NCBI RefSeq assembly: GCF_016775475.1
Contig: NZ_JAEUXJ010000001.1
Location: 62,001 to 126,000 of the forward strand
Origin: Belnapia mucosa
Lineage (GTDB): Bacteria; Pseudomonadota; Alphaproteobacteria; Acetobacterales; Acetobacteraceae
Length of the DNA stretch: 64,000 nt
Reading direction: 5' to 3'
The notes beneath the pieces were generated by a model. That model searched no databases. It saw only the letters and a program-made list of their open reading frames with translations, and was not told where the DNA came from. Positions 46,007 through 55,623 of the stretch are shown here, one piece after another (position 1 is the stretch's first letter; the number at the start of each line of letters is the position of its first letter). A program made the translations under genes and the position numbers.

Positions 46007-46138
46007 CGGCATCCTCGGAGGGTTGCGGGAGGGGCTTCGCGGGCCAGGATGGACCGGCCGGGTTGAATTCATCCCTAACATCCGCCCGCCACCGCCCCCG
46101 CTTCCGCCGGCGCAGCTTTTCCGCTAACCCCGCGCGCC

Positions 46139-47095
46139 ATGCGCCACTTCCTGGATTTCGAGAAACCCATCGCCGAGCTGGAAGGCAAGATCGAGGAGCT
46201 GCGGCGCACCTCGGATGCCGGTGGGATCGACGTGGCCGAGGAGGTCGCGCGGATGCGCGACAAGGCCCAGGCCCTGCTGAAGACTACCTATGCCAAGCTC
46301 TCGCCCTGGCAGAAGACCCTGGTCGCCCGCCACCCCGACCGGCCGAAATGCCTGGACTATATCCGCGCCCATATCGAGGAATGGACCCCGCTGGCCGGCG
46401 ACCGCGCCTTCGCCGATGATGCGGCGGTGGTCGGCGGCCTCGGCCGCTTCCGCGGCCGCGCTGTCGCCGTGCTGGGCACCGAGAAGGGCAGCGATACCGA
46501 AAGCCGGGTGCTGCATAATTTCGGCATGGCCCGGCCGGAGGGCTACCGCAAGGCGCGGCGGATCATCGAGCTCGCCAGCCGCTTCGGCCTGCCCATCCTC
46601 TCCTTCGTCGATACCGCCGGCGCCTTTCCGGGGATCGAGGCCGAGGCGCGCGGCCAGGCCGAGGCCATCGCGCGGTCCATCGAGGCCTGCCTGGAGGCGC
46701 CCGTCCCCTTCGTCGCCACCATCATCGGCGAGGGCGGCTCGGGCGGCGCCATCGCCCTCGCCGCCGCCGACCGCATCCTGATGCTGGAGCACTCGGTCTA
46801 TTCGGTCATCAGCCCGGAGGGCTGCGCCAGCATCCTCTGGCGCGACGCCGCCCAGGCCGCGACCGCGGCCGAGGCGCTGAAGCTGACGGCCGAGGATCTC
46901 CGCCGCCTCAACCTGGTCGATGCCGTGGTGCCGGAGCCGATGGGGGGTGCGCATCGCGACCCGCAGGCGTCGCTCGCCGCGGTCGGCGACCGGGTATGGG
47001 ACAGCCTGGAGCCGCTGCTGGCCCTGGACGGCGCCACGCTGCGCGCCCGGCGGCGGGAGAAATTCCTGGAGATGGGCCGGAACAGCGTGGTCTAG
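46139..47095 (+). CDS. accA: Acetyl-CoA carboxylase carboxyltransferase subunit alpha
   Basis: This 318-residue subunit transfers CO2 from biotin to acetyl-CoA for fatty acid synthesis. It begins HFLDFEKPIAELEGKIEELR and has the signature GRFRGRAVAVLGTEKG, IPISF-like LSFVDTAGAFPGIEAEARGQ and IIGEGGSGGAIALAAADRILM. No good ribosome site is visible before the ATG. It follows xerD and the chemotaxis gene, an order seen in related bacteria. The MFS gene starts 3 bases after its stop. Confidence 0.96.
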   Translation: MRHFLDFEKPIAELEGKIEELRRTSDAGGIDVAEEVARMRDKAQALLKTTYAKLSPWQKTLVARHPDRPKCLDYIRAHIEEWTPLAGDRAFADDAAVVGGLGRFRGRAVAVLGTEKGSDTESRVLHNFGMARPEGYRKARRIIELASRFGLPILSFVDTAGAFPGIEAEARGQAEAIARSIEACLEAPVPFVATIIGEGGSGGAIALAAADRILMLEHSVYSVISPEGCASILWRDAAQAATAAEALKLTAEDLRRLNLVDAVVPEPMGGAHRDPQASLAAVGDRVWDSLEPLLALDGATLRARRREKFLEMGRNSVV

Positions 47096-47098
47096 CCC

Positions 47099-48586
47099 AT
47101 GGCCGAACCGCGGATGACCCCGGCCGAGATGCGCGCGGCCTTCTTCCGCAGCTTCCCCGGCATCGCCCCGGCCATCATCCTCTCGGCCATCGACCAGACC
47201 ATCACCGCGACGGCGCTGCCGGCCATCGCCGGGGCGCTGGGCGCGGTTGAGAACCTGTCCTGGGTGGTCGTCGCCTATCTGGTCGCCGCCACCATCGCCG
47301 CACCGGTCTTCGGCCGGCTGGGCGATGCCTTCGGGCGGCAGCGGCTGCTGCTGGCGGCGCTCGGCCTCGCGGCCTGCGGGGCCGCCATCTCCGCCACGGC
47401 GCCGAGCTTCGGGGTGCTGATCCTGGGGCGGCTGGTGCAGGGCTTCGCCGGCGGCGGCCTCGCCACCCTGTCCATGGCCCTGATCGGGGAGGCGGTGCCG
47501 CCCCGCGAGCGAGGCCGCTTCCAGGCCTGGATCGTCGCCTGCTTCACCACCGCCTCCTGCCTCGGCCCGCTGGCCGGCGGCTGGCTGACCGAACATTTTG
47601 GCTGGCGTGCCGTCTTCGGCGCGTTGCTGCCCTGGGCGGCCCTGGCCTTCCCGCTGGCGCTGCGCATCCCGTCCTTGCCCGGCAGCCGGGCGGGCGGCTT
47701 CCGCTTCGACCTGCCGGGCCTGCTGCTGTTCGGCGCCTTTGTCGGGCCGGCGCTGCTGGCGCTGTCCTACGCCCAGCGCCTGACGGTTGCGGCCCTCCCG
47801 GCGGCGCTGGGGCTGGCCCTGGTCGCGGCGGTGGCGCTGCGCCTGCTGCTGCGGCAGGAAAGGCGGGCGCGCGACCCGCTGCTGCCGCTCGCCCTGCTGG
47901 CCGAGCCGACCATCCTGCGCTGCAACCTGCTGACCGCCTGCGCCCATGGCGCGCTGGTCTCGGTGCTGACCTTCCTGCCGGTCTTCCTCCAGAGCGTGCG
48001 CGGCGCCACCCCGGCCGGGTCCGGCCTGCTGATGCTGCCGCTTTCGGCCGGCGGGGCAATCGGCGGGCTCTTCGCGGGGGCGATGATGACCCGCACCGGC
48101 GTCGCCATGCCGCTTGCCCGCTGGGGCCTGGCGATTGCCGCCCTGGCGCTGTCGGCCATCGCGCTGCTCGGCGCGCATATGGGGGATGGGGTGATGGCCG
48201 CGGTCTTCGGCCTCGCATCGGTTGGCTTCGGCTGTTCCTATCCGGTGACGCAGATCATGGTGCAGGTGGCGGGCGGGCCGGCCCGGCTCGGCGCCGCCGC
48301 GGCCTCGGTCCAATATGCCCGGACGCTGGGCGCCGCGACCGCGACGGCGGTGCTGGGCGCGCTGCTGTTCGGGACGCTGGCGGCGGGCGATGCCGAGGTG
48401 GCTGGGCTGTTCGCCCGGCTGGTGCGGCAGGGGCCGGGGCTGCTGGCCGAGCTGCCGGCCGCGGCGCGGCTGGCGCTGCATGACGGGCTGGAGGCGGCGT
48501 TCCGCACGGCCTTCCTGGGCGCCGCGGCGCTGGCGGGGCTGGGGAGCTGGCTGGCGGGGCGGGTGCCGATGCAGCGGTTGGGGTAG
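47099..48586 (+). CDS. MFS drug exporter (DHA2, 14-helix type)
   Basis: This 495-residue transporter shows motif A-like VFGRLGDAFGRQRLLLAALGL, motif C-like SCLGPLAGGWLTEHFGWRAVFG and about 14 helices, as in the EmrB/QacA-type DHA2 group. It starts 3 bases after accA and is likely co-transcribed. The N-terminal segment includes ILSAIDQTITATALPAIAGAL, a typical DHA2 helix 1 with the acidic Asp. The substrate is not predictable. Confidence 0.9.
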   Translation: MAEPRMTPAEMRAAFFRSFPGIAPAIILSAIDQTITATALPAIAGALGAVENLSWVVVAYLVAATIAAPVFGRLGDAFGRQRLLLAALGLAACGAAISATAPSFGVLILGRLVQGFAGGGLATLSMALIGEAVPPRERGRFQAWIVACFTTASCLGPLAGGWLTEHFGWRAVFGALLPWAALAFPLALRIPSLPGSRAGGFRFDLPGLLLFGAFVGPALLALSYAQRLTVAALPAALGLALVAAVALRLLLRQERRARDPLLPLALLAEPTILRCNLLTACAHGALVSVLTFLPVFLQSVRGATPAGSGLLMLPLSAGGAIGGLFAGAMMTRTGVAMPLARWGLAIAALALSAIALLGAHMGDGVMAAVFGLASVGFGCSYPVTQIMVQVAGGPARLGAAAASVQYARTLGAATATAVLGALLFGTLAAGDAEVAGLFARLVRQGPGLLAELPAAARLALHDGLEAAFRTAFLGAAALAGLGSWLAGRVPMQRLG

Positions 48587-48610
48587 GGGGCGGGTTAGTG
48601 CCCCGGCCCC

Positions 48611-50545
48611 TCACGCCGGCGCCACCGCCACCCCCATCGCCGGCGGCGGCTCCGGCCGTGGTGCCGGCGCGGTCAGCACCGGCCCGGCTTCCGTCCCGGC
48701 TGCCTCCACCGCCAGGTCCAGCGCCTCGGTCAGGCTCATCGCCAGCTGCAGCGGCGCCGTCTCGCCCTCGGCCCGCAGCGCCCGGGCCAGCATGCCCTCG
48801 GGCGTCTCGGCCCCGTTCGGCGTCCAGGCGAGCGCGATGGCCGGCACGCCCGGCAGCCGCCGCCGCGCCCGCCGCAGCAGGTAGCGGGCTGTGGCGCTGC
48901 TGCTGCCGCCCTCCAGCAGGCAGAGGCAGATCAGCCGCGGCGGCGCCCCGGGCACGGTGCTGACACCGCCCACCTGGACGCCGAAGCCGCGCCGCGCCAG
49001 CACCTGCCCCACCATATTCGCCGCGACCGTGTCGAAAGGTCCGCGCCCCGGCAGGCAGAGCACCGCCCCGGGCACATGCCAGGCCGAGGGCACCGGCTGG
49101 GGCGGGGCCTCGCCCTCGGGCGGCGGCGGGTCCTCCTCCTCCTCGATATCCTCGATCAGCAGCTCGACGCTGCGCAGCAGCGCCTCGCGCCGTTCCGGCC
49201 GCAGCGCGCCATGCACCGCATCCGCCTGGGCCAGCCGCAGCGCCGGCAGCGCCACCGCATCCAGATATTCGGCCAGCGGCTTCTCCTTCAGGCAGCGCTC
49301 CGCCTGCTCGGCCAGGGCATTGGCGTCGCCGGCCAGGGCCCGCTGGTAGAAGGTCTCCTCCGGGTCGAGCGGTGGCCGGTCGCCCAGCATGACCTCGAGG
49401 AATTCCAGCCGGTCCACATGCCGCCCCAGCACCACGAGGCAGACCGTCAGCGGCACCGCCAGCAGCAGCCCGATCGGGCCCCAGAGCCAGGTCCAGAAGG
49501 TCGCGGCGGCGATTACCGCGATGGGCGAAAGCCCGGTGGAATGGCCGAAGACCATCGGCTCCAGCACCTGCCCCATCGCCCCCTCGCTGATCGCGAACAG
49601 GGTGATGACGGCGACGAGGGTGCCCCAGCCCGGATCGACCGCCAGCGCCAGCAGCGCCGGGAAGCCGGCGGCGATGAAGCTGCCGATGAAGGGGACGAAG
49701 CGCATCAGCCCGGCGACGAAGCCCCAGAGCAGCGGGTTCGGGATGCCGATCAGCCAGAGCGCGGCGGCGATGAACAGGCCGAAGCCGGCATTCATGCCGG
49801 TCTGCGCCAGGAAGAAGCGGGACAGCCGATAGGCCGCGTCGTCCATCGCCGCCATGGTCCGGTGCAGGTCCCGCGCGCCCGCCAGGCGGATCAGCCGGTC
49901 CCGCAGATCCTCGCGGTAGAGCAGGATGAAGATGACCAGGATGACGACGATGCTGGCCGTTGCCAACGGGCCGAGCAGCGGCTCGGCGACGCGGCGCAGC
50001 ATCTCGACCGGGGTCGGGTCGGGGGTGCGGATCTCGACCGGCATCGGCGCGGTGGGGGCGTCGAGGGCGGTCGGCGCCGCCTCCCGCGCCGTGGTGCCGC
50101 CGCCGGCGCTGTTGCCGATGCCCTGGCCGACCGCATGCACCGCGCCGCTGAGGCGGTCGAGCAGCCCGCCGGCGCTTTGCAGGCCCGAAAGCTTCTGCCC
50201 GATCGCCACCTGGTAGCTGGGCAGGTTCTCGGCGAGGACGCTCGCCTGCCGGCCCATCAGGGCGCCGATGCCGAGGATGACGGCGCAGGCCAGGGCAACG
50301 GTCACCAGCACCGCAGCCGAGCGGGGCACGAAGCCGCGCCGCAGCAGCCGCACCACCGGCGCCAGCACGAAGGCCAGCAGCACGGACAGCACCAGCGGCA
50401 CCAGCAGCTCCCGGCCGAAATAGAGCACCGCCATGATCAGCAGCGCGCCCTGCAGCATCTGCAGGCCGGAGGCTGGCGTGCCGGCGGCGCTCAGGCCGCG
50501 CGGCGGCGTATGGGTCGGCGCGGGCGGTGGGCTTGCGTCGGGCAT
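48611..50545 (-). CDS. AI-2E family (PerM-like) membrane protein with long C-terminal extension
   Basis: This 644-residue protein has an AI-2E/PerM domain (about 35-395) with conserved LLWGFVAGLMRFVPFIGSFIAAG, GQVLEPMVFGHSTGLSPI and eight or so helices. The remaining 245 residues are soluble: an acidic-proline linker (EDIEEEEDPPPPEG) and then PGAVLCLPGRGPFDTVAANMVGQVLARRGFGVQVGG, which resembles the start of a vitamin-B12-binding-type Rossmann fold. Such an extension is found in some alphaproteobacterial members. The ribosome site CCGAGG precedes the ATG. The transport substrate is uncertain; the family includes Na+/H+ antiporters as well as proposed AI-2 exporters. Confidence 0.88.
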   Translation of the reverse strand: MPDASPPPAPTHTPPRGLSAAGTPASGLQMLQGALLIMAVLYFGRELLVPLVLSVLLAFVLAPVVRLLRRGFVPRSAAVLVTVALACAVILGIGALMGRQASVLAENLPSYQVAIGQKLSGLQSAGGLLDRLSGAVHAVGQGIGNSAGGGTTAREAAPTALDAPTAPMPVEIRTPDPTPVEMLRRVAEPLLGPLATASIVVILVIFILLYREDLRDRLIRLAGARDLHRTMAAMDDAAYRLSRFFLAQTGMNAGFGLFIAAALWLIGIPNPLLWGFVAGLMRFVPFIGSFIAAGFPALLALAVDPGWGTLVAVITLFAISEGAMGQVLEPMVFGHSTGLSPIAVIAAATFWTWLWGPIGLLLAVPLTVCLVVLGRHVDRLEFLEVMLGDRPPLDPEETFYQRALAGDANALAEQAERCLKEKPLAEYLDAVALPALRLAQADAVHGALRPERREALLRSVELLIEDIEEEEDPPPPEGEAPPQPVPSAWHVPGAVLCLPGRGPFDTVAANMVGQVLARRGFGVQVGGVSTVPGAPPRLICLCLLEGGSSSATARYLLRRARRRLPGVPAIALAWTPNGAETPEGMLARALRAEGETAPLQLAMSLTEALDLAVEAAGTEAGPVLTAPAPRPEPPPAMGVAVAPA

Positions 50546-50625
50546 CCGGCCTCGGATCGTTGTTCGGCCGGCCTGGGTTGGCCGGTCCTGCGCGAACGCC
50601 CGGACCGGCCGTACGTTGCGCTTGC

Positions 50626-51804
50626 CTACTTCTCCATCCGCGCGAGCTCGCGCTCCACCACGGCGGCCAGGACCCCGGCGCCATAGGGGATCGCGGCATC
50701 GTTGAAATCGTAATGCGGGTTGTGGACCTCGCAGCCGCCCGCCTCGCCCTCGCCATTGCCGACGAGGATATAGGCGCCCGGCACCTCGGCCATCATGTAG
50801 GAGAAATCCTCCGACCCCATGGCCGGGATGCGGTTCCGGTCCACCGCCGCCTCGCCCACCATGGCGGCGGCGGCATCGGCGATCTTCGCCGTCTGCTCGG
50901 GGCCGTTCACCACCGGCACCGTGACCTCGCGGAAATCGAGGCTCGCGGTGGCGCCGAAGCCCTCGGCGATGCTGGCGGCCAGGGCATGCATCCGCCGCTC
51001 GATCAAGGCCATGGTCTCGGTCTTGAAGGCGCGGACGGTGCCGCGGAGCGAGACCTGGTCGGGGATCACATTGTAGGCGGTGCCGGCGCTGAAGCCGGTC
51101 ACGCTGACGACGCCGGTATCGTTCGGGGCGACGTTGCGGCCGATGATCGACTGAAAGGCCGAGACGATGGCGGCGCCGCAGACCACGGGATCGACGGTGC
51201 TTTCCGGCCGGGCGCCATGCCCGCCCTTGCCTTGAATCAGCAGGTCGAAGAAGGCGCAGCCCGCCATCATCGCGCCCTCGCGGATGCCGTATTGCCCGAC
51301 CGGCATGCCGGGGCGGTTGTGCAGCCCATAGACGGCATTGCAGGGAAAGCGGCGGAACAGCCCTTCTTCCACCATCGCCCGGGCGCCGCCCTGGCCCTCC
51401 TCGGCCGGCTGGAAGATGAAATGGACGGTGCCGTTGAAGTTCTTCGTCTCCGCCAGATACCTGGCGGCGCCGAGCAGCATGGTGGTGTGCCCGTCATGGC
51501 CGCAGCCATGCATCTTCCCCGGCACGGTCGAGCGATGGGCGAAGCCATTCGCCTCCGGCATGTCGAGCGCATCCATATCGGCCCGGAGCCCCACCGCCCG
51601 GTCGCCATTGCCCGAGCGCAGCACGCCGACCAGCCCGGTCCGGCCGATGCCCCGATGCACCTCGATACCCCAGGATTCCAGCCGTTCCGCGACCAGGGCG
51701 CCCGTCCGCACCTCCTCGAAGCCGGTTTCCGGATGAGCGTGGAAATCCCGGCGCCAGCCCGTGAGTTCTTCCTGCCAGCGACGGATATGCTCGATGGGAT
51801 TCAT
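50626..51804 (-). CDS. M20 family amidohydrolase (hippurate hydrolase-like)
   Basis: This 392-residue metallo-amidohydrolase removes acyl groups from N-acyl amino acids. It has RRDFHAHPETGFEE, GLRADMDALDM, MHGCGHDGHTTMLLGAARYL, FIFQPAEEGQGGA and a late GSEDFSYM, the full M20D metal and catalytic set. The ATG at 51804 follows CAGGAGAAG; an upstream in-frame ATG 9 codons earlier lacks support. It stands alone between the AI-2E gene and the divergent methyltransferase gene. Confidence 0.93.
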   Translation of the reverse strand: MNPIEHIRRWQEELTGWRRDFHAHPETGFEEVRTGALVAERLESWGIEVHRGIGRTGLVGVLRSGNGDRAVGLRADMDALDMPEANGFAHRSTVPGKMHGCGHDGHTTMLLGAARYLAETKNFNGTVHFIFQPAEEGQGGARAMVEEGLFRRFPCNAVYGLHNRPGMPVGQYGIREGAMMAGCAFFDLLIQGKGGHGARPESTVDPVVCGAAIVSAFQSIIGRNVAPNDTGVVSVTGFSAGTAYNVIPDQVSLRGTVRAFKTETMALIERRMHALAASIAEGFGATASLDFREVTVPVVNGPEQTAKIADAAAAMVGEAAVDRNRIPAMGSEDFSYMMAEVPGAYILVGNGEGEAGGCEVHNPHYDFNDAAIPYGAGVLAAVVERELARMEK

Positions 51805-51891
51805 GGCTTCTCCTGCGGTTGAGGTGGGCAAGCCCCGTCCCCTTGCGCTATGCCGTCCCGGCTAAGCCTGTGACAGCAGCGGGTCAACCAC

Positions 51892-52827
51892 GTGTCGATC
51901 GAACAGCAAGCGGAGGACATGGCGCGGCCGCGGCGTGTCCTGCCAGCGCCGAATGGCCTCTCGCGCGGAGCCCCGGTGCCCTGGTGGGCGAAGCTCGGGG
52001 TGAAGCTGGGCCTGGCTGCCCTCGGCATTCATGGCGCCCGCGCCCGGGCCTTCGGCCTGGCGCGGCCCTCCTTCGATGCCGGGGATCCGGGGAAGCTGCT
52101 CGGCGCGCCGCCGGCCTGGGTGAATGACGCGACCCGGCTGATGGGCCGCCGCCCGCGCACCCTGCTGGAGGTCGGGCCGGGCCGGATGGTGCTGCGGGCG
52201 CCGATCCTGGCCGGGCTCGGGCTGGAGCATGTCTGGTTCATCGACCCGGCCGATAGCGCCCCGGCCGAGGCCGCCGCCTATCAGGCGGTGGCGGCGCTGG
52301 CGCGCAGCCATGGTGTCGCGGTCCCGGATCTCGAGGGCTGCGCCGACCGCGCCGCCGTGCTGCGCCGCTGCGGCGCCACTTTGCTGCATGGCGGCCCGGC
52401 AGTGCTGGCGGCCATCCCGGATGGGGCGGTGGATTGCGTGGTGAGCGAGGCGGTGCTGGAGCATGTGCGGCGCGACGAGATGGGGCCGCTGCTAGCCCAG
52501 CTCCGCCGGATCACCGCGCCGGACGGCATCGGCCTGCACCGGATCGACTTCCAGGACCATCTCGGCGGCGGGCTGCAGCATCTCCGCTTCAGCGACGCCT
52601 TCTGGGCGAGCCCGCTGGTCGGCCGGGCGGGGATCTATGTGAACCGGCTCGGCCTCTCGGCCATGGTCGGCCGCTTCCGCCGGGCCGGCTTCCAGGTGGA
52701 GGTGCCGGAAGCCACCGTCTGGTCCCGCCGCCCCCGCGGCCCGGCGCGGCCGCATCCGGAGGCGATGCGCCCATCCTCCGACGACCTGGTGGCGCGGGCG
52801 GTGCTGGAGGTCAGGCCGGCGCGCTAG
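51892..52827 (+). CDS. SAM-dependent methyltransferase-like protein
   Basis: This 311-residue protein has a class I SAM-binding core: LLEVGPGRMVLRAPILAGLG (degenerate glycine motif), then GAVDCVVSEAVLEHVRRDEMGPLLAQLRRITAPDGIGLHRIDFQDHLGGG and a C-terminal SAMVGRFRRAGFQVEV. Type 11-like methyltransferases have such segments. The start is uncertain: GTG at 51892 gives a hydrophilic leader; ATG at 51919 follows a GGAGG only two bases away. Its end overlaps the convergent DUF2783 gene by 17 bases. The substrate is unknown. Confidence 0.78.
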   Translation: MSIEQQAEDMARPRRVLPAPNGLSRGAPVPWWAKLGVKLGLAALGIHGARARAFGLARPSFDAGDPGKLLGAPPAWVNDATRLMGRRPRTLLEVGPGRMVLRAPILAGLGLEHVWFIDPADSAPAEAAAYQAVAALARSHGVAVPDLEGCADRAAVLRRCGATLLHGGPAVLAAIPDGAVDCVVSEAVLEHVRRDEMGPLLAQLRRITAPDGIGLHRIDFQDHLGGGLQHLRFSDAFWASPLVGRAGIYVNRLGLSAMVGRFRRAGFQVEVPEATVWSRRPRGPARPHPEAMRPSSDDLVARAVLEVRPAR

Positions 52828-53035
52828 GCAGAGGGGCCGCTGGCGCCTCGCCTGTCGCTGCCGCCAGCGCCACCGCCTGCCGCAGCACCGCCGCATCGCC
52901 GATATGGTTGGCGAGGATCAGCGCCAGCCGGGCGTCGAAGCGCCGCGCCGCCGCCTCATCCAGCCCGCGATGCGCGTCCATCACCGCCTGGTAGAACCCG
53001 TCCGGATCCTCGATCCGCGGCTCGGTCCGGAGCAT
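52811..53035 (-). CDS. DUF2783 small protein
   Basis: This 74-residue protein has the DUF2783 pattern EDPDGFYQAVMDAHRGLDEAAARRFDARLALILANHIGDAAVLRQAVALA. It is coupled to the FAD monooxygenase by TGATG (one shared base), where this family is commonly found. The role is unknown; it may assist the hydroxylase. The start is ATG at 53035; the open frame beyond is non-coding. Confidence 0.85.
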   Translation of the reverse strand: MLRTEPRIEDPDGFYQAVMDAHRGLDEAAARRFDARLALILANHIGDAAVLRQAVALAAATGEAPAAPLPSAPA

Positions 53036-54636
53036 CACGCCTCTCCCATCATGCGGGCCCGGGCGGCGGCGATGGCGGCGGGGGAGGGGGCGTGGAAGCG
53101 CGCCGCGACATGCTGGTCCGGCCGCAGCAGCACCGCATCGCCCGGCCGGGCACCCCAGCGCGCCGCGGCCAGGCCGGAATGGTCCCATAGGGTCCCGACC
53201 CGTTCATCCGCCGCGACCACCACCCGCCGCAGCCCGGCCGGCGCCTCGGCCGCCGGCACGCCCGGCCCGGCGAAGGCCAGCAGCACCGGCTCCCGGCCCA
53301 GATGCCGCAGCAGCCAGTCCGGCTGGCCGGCCCGCAGCATCGGCGCATCCACGGCCGGCGCACCGGGCGGCAGCCCGCCCCCCCAGGCCTCGGCATCCGG
53401 GGTCGAGAGCGGGCTGTCCGCCAGCACCGCCGGGCGCGAGAGCCGGCCCGAATTGACCAGCGGCCGGGCGAAGCCATGCGCCGCCGAGAGTTCCAGCACA
53501 GCATCCCGCCAGGCATGGCAGGCCGCGGTCTTCGGGGTGATGAAATCGGTGCTGCGGGTGGAGTTCAGGATGTTCTCCTCGGCGGCCGGGACCCGTTCCC
53601 GGTCATAGCTGTCCAGCAGGGCAGGGGTGGCGCCGCGCAGCACCGCGGCCAGCTTCCAGGCCAGGTTATCGGCATCCTGCACCCCGCCATTGCCGCCGCG
53701 GGCGCCGAAGGGGCTGACCTGATGCGCCGCATCACCGAGGAAGATCGTGCGGCCATGCCGGAATCGCTCGATCCGCCGGCAGCGGAAGCTGTAGACGCTG
53801 ACCCATTCCAGCTCGAAGGATACTTTCGGCCCGAGCATCGCCGCGACGCGCGCCCGCACCCGGGCCGGGTCGCGCTCCGCCTCCGGATCGGCCTCCCAGC
53901 CGAGCTGGAAATCGATCCGCCAGATGTCGTCCGGCTGCTTGTGCAGCAGCACCGACTGACCAGGATGGAAGGGCGGGTCGAACCAGAACCAGCGCTCGGC
54001 CGGGAAGGGCGCGTGCATCCGCACATCGGCGATCAGGAAGCGGTCGCGGAAGACCTGGCCGAGGAAGGGCAGCCCCATGCCCTCGCGGATCGGGCTGCGC
54101 GCGCCGTCGCAGGCGAGCAGCCATTCGGCTTCCAGCTGATACTCGCCGCCCGGCGTCTCGACGCGCAGCAGCGCACCGTCCGGCCGGTGTTCCACCGCCG
54201 CGACGCGGTGGCGCCAGCGCAGGTCGACCAGGCCACTGGCGGCGCATTCCTCGGCCAGCCAGGCCTCGGCGTAATACTGCTGCAGGTTCACGAAGGCCGG
54301 GTATTCATGGCCCTGCTCCGGCAGCAGGTCGAAGGCATAGGCCTCGCGCTCGCCATGGAAGACCCGGCCGCGATTCCAGGTGACGCCCTTCTCGAGGAAG
54401 CGCGCGCCGAGGCCGAGCCGGCCATAGATCTCGAGCGTCCGCTTGGCCCAGCAGATGGCGCGCGAGCCGGTCGAAACCGTGTCATCCTCATCCAGCAGGA
54501 CCGAGGCGATGCCCTGCCGCGCCAGGTCCAGTGCGAGGGTCAGCCCGACCAGGCCCCCGCCGGCGATGACGACCTGCGCCGCCTCCCGCGCCGCGACGGG
54601 CGGGTGCCAGGGATAGCGCGGCGGCTGGAAGCCCAT
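53035..54636 (-). CDS. FAD-dependent aromatic hydroxylase (FAD_binding_3, MhpA-like)
   Basis: This 533-residue flavoprotein monooxygenase has GxGxxG at residues 26-31 (GGGLVG), the DG motif LLACDGARSPIREGMGLPF, and FLGDAAHQVSPFGARGGNGGVQDADNL that binds the flavin ribityl chain. It hydroxylates a phenolic or aromatic acid with NAD(P)H and O2. It lies 6 bases after the metallo-beta-lactamase-fold gene and before the DUF2783 gene, with a MarR regulator divergent at the head of the cluster. 3-(3-hydroxyphenyl)propionate or hydroxybenzoate are possible substrates; the sequence does not decide. Confidence 0.92.
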   Translation of the reverse strand: MGFQPPRYPWHPPVAAREAAQVVIAGGGLVGLTLALDLARQGIASVLLDEDDTVSTGSRAICWAKRTLEIYGRLGLGARFLEKGVTWNRGRVFHGEREAYAFDLLPEQGHEYPAFVNLQQYYAEAWLAEECAASGLVDLRWRHRVAAVEHRPDGALLRVETPGGEYQLEAEWLLACDGARSPIREGMGLPFLGQVFRDRFLIADVRMHAPFPAERWFWFDPPFHPGQSVLLHKQPDDIWRIDFQLGWEADPEAERDPARVRARVAAMLGPKVSFELEWVSVYSFRCRRIERFRHGRTIFLGDAAHQVSPFGARGGNGGVQDADNLAWKLAAVLRGATPALLDSYDRERVPAAEENILNSTRSTDFITPKTAACHAWRDAVLELSAAHGFARPLVNSGRLSRPAVLADSPLSTPDAEAWGGGLPPGAPAVDAPMLRAGQPDWLLRHLGREPVLLAFAGPGVPAAEAPAGLRRVVVAADERVGTLWDHSGLAAARWGARPGDAVLLRPDQHVAARFHAPSPAAIAAARARMMGEA

Positions 54637-54642
54637 GGCTGA

Positions 54643-55623
54643 CTAGCGCTCGATCTCGCCCGATTTCGCCGCCGCGCCATGTTCCAGCGCCCGCCACATC
54701 TCGATGTCGCGCTCGGCGGTCCAGATGCGCGGGTGGTCGAGGCCCTTCGCTTCGTCATAGGCGCGGGAGACGTTGAAGGGCATGCAATGCTCGAAGATCA
54801 CCCAGGACCCGTAGGTCGGGCGCATATGCTCCATGGTGTCGCGATAGATCTCGCCGAGCGCCCAGCCCCGCTCCACGCCCTGCCGGACGCGGGCGAAGAG
54901 GGTGGAGGTGAAGGCTTCGGTATCCGCCAGCCCCTGCGCGACATCCGCCCGCGTCAGCAGCGCGCGGCCGCGGCCGGGCACCAGCTTCTCCGGCCCCAGC
55001 TCCCGGATGGCGGCGAGGGTCGCCGGCCAGTCGGTGAAATGCGCGTCGCCGCAATAGGGCGTTGCGCCGAACTCGACCGAATCCCCGGCGAAGAGGACGC
55101 GCTCCTTCGGCAGCCAGACCACGGTGTCGCCGGCGGTGTGGCTGCGGCCGATATGGATGACCTGCGCTTCCCGCTCGCCGAGCCAGAGCGTCATCCGCTT
55201 CTGGAAGGTATGGGTCGGCCAGGTGAGGCCGGGGATGCTCTCCTTGCCGCGGAACAGGCGCGGGAAGCGGCCGATCTCGCTGTCCATGTCCTGCTGGCCG
55301 CGCTCGACAATGAGGTCGCGCGTGACCTCCGAGGCGATGACCGGCACGTGGCCATAGCCGGAGGCGCCGAGCACCCGGACGGCGTGGTAGTGCGAGAGGA
55401 CGATCTGGGTGACCTTGCGGTCGGTGACCGTCGCGATGCGCGCCTGGACATCGGCGGCCATGGCCGGCGTCGCCTGGGCATCCACGACGACGACGCCATC
55501 CGGCCCGACGATGACACCGGAATTCGGATCGCCCTCCGCCGTATAGGCATAGAGGCCGGGGCCCAGCTCGTCGAAGGAGACCGTCTTCGCGGCCATGTCG
55601 TTGGTCGAGGCGAAGCCGGACAT
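54643..55623 (-). CDS. Metallo-beta-lactamase-fold protein with altered metal motif
   Basis: This 326-residue protein has the fold of metallo-beta-lactamases. The first motif is His78-Tyr-His80-Ala-Val-Arg (SHYHAVRV) in place of HxHxDH, so the Asp and last His of the second metal site are replaced; later ligands remain in GRSHTAGD and LFAGDSVEF, and FEHCMPF. The ATG at 55623 follows AAGGGAG. It is the first gene of the hydroxylase operon and divergent from marR. It may bind one metal or act on a ring-cleavage lactone or thioester; this is speculative. Confidence 0.88.
   Translation of the reverse strand: MSGFASTNDMAAKTVSFDELGPGLYAYTAEGDPNSGVIVGPDGVVVVDAQATPAMAADVQARIATVTDRKVTQIVLSHYHAVRVLGASGYGHVPVIASEVTRDLIVERGQQDMDSEIGRFPRLFRGKESIPGLTWPTHTFQKRMTLWLGEREAQVIHIGRSHTAGDTVVWLPKERVLFAGDSVEFGATPYCGDAHFTDWPATLAAIRELGPEKLVPGRGRALLTRADVAQGLADTEAFTSTLFARVRQGVERGWALGEIYRDTMEHMRPTYGSWVIFEHCMPFNVSRAYDEAKGLDHPRIWTAERDIEMWRALEHGAAAKSGEIER

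Noticed and set aside
46124..48481. Long minus-strand frame opposite accA and the MFS gene
   Set aside because: Antisense to two well-supported genes and without ribosome site or domain.
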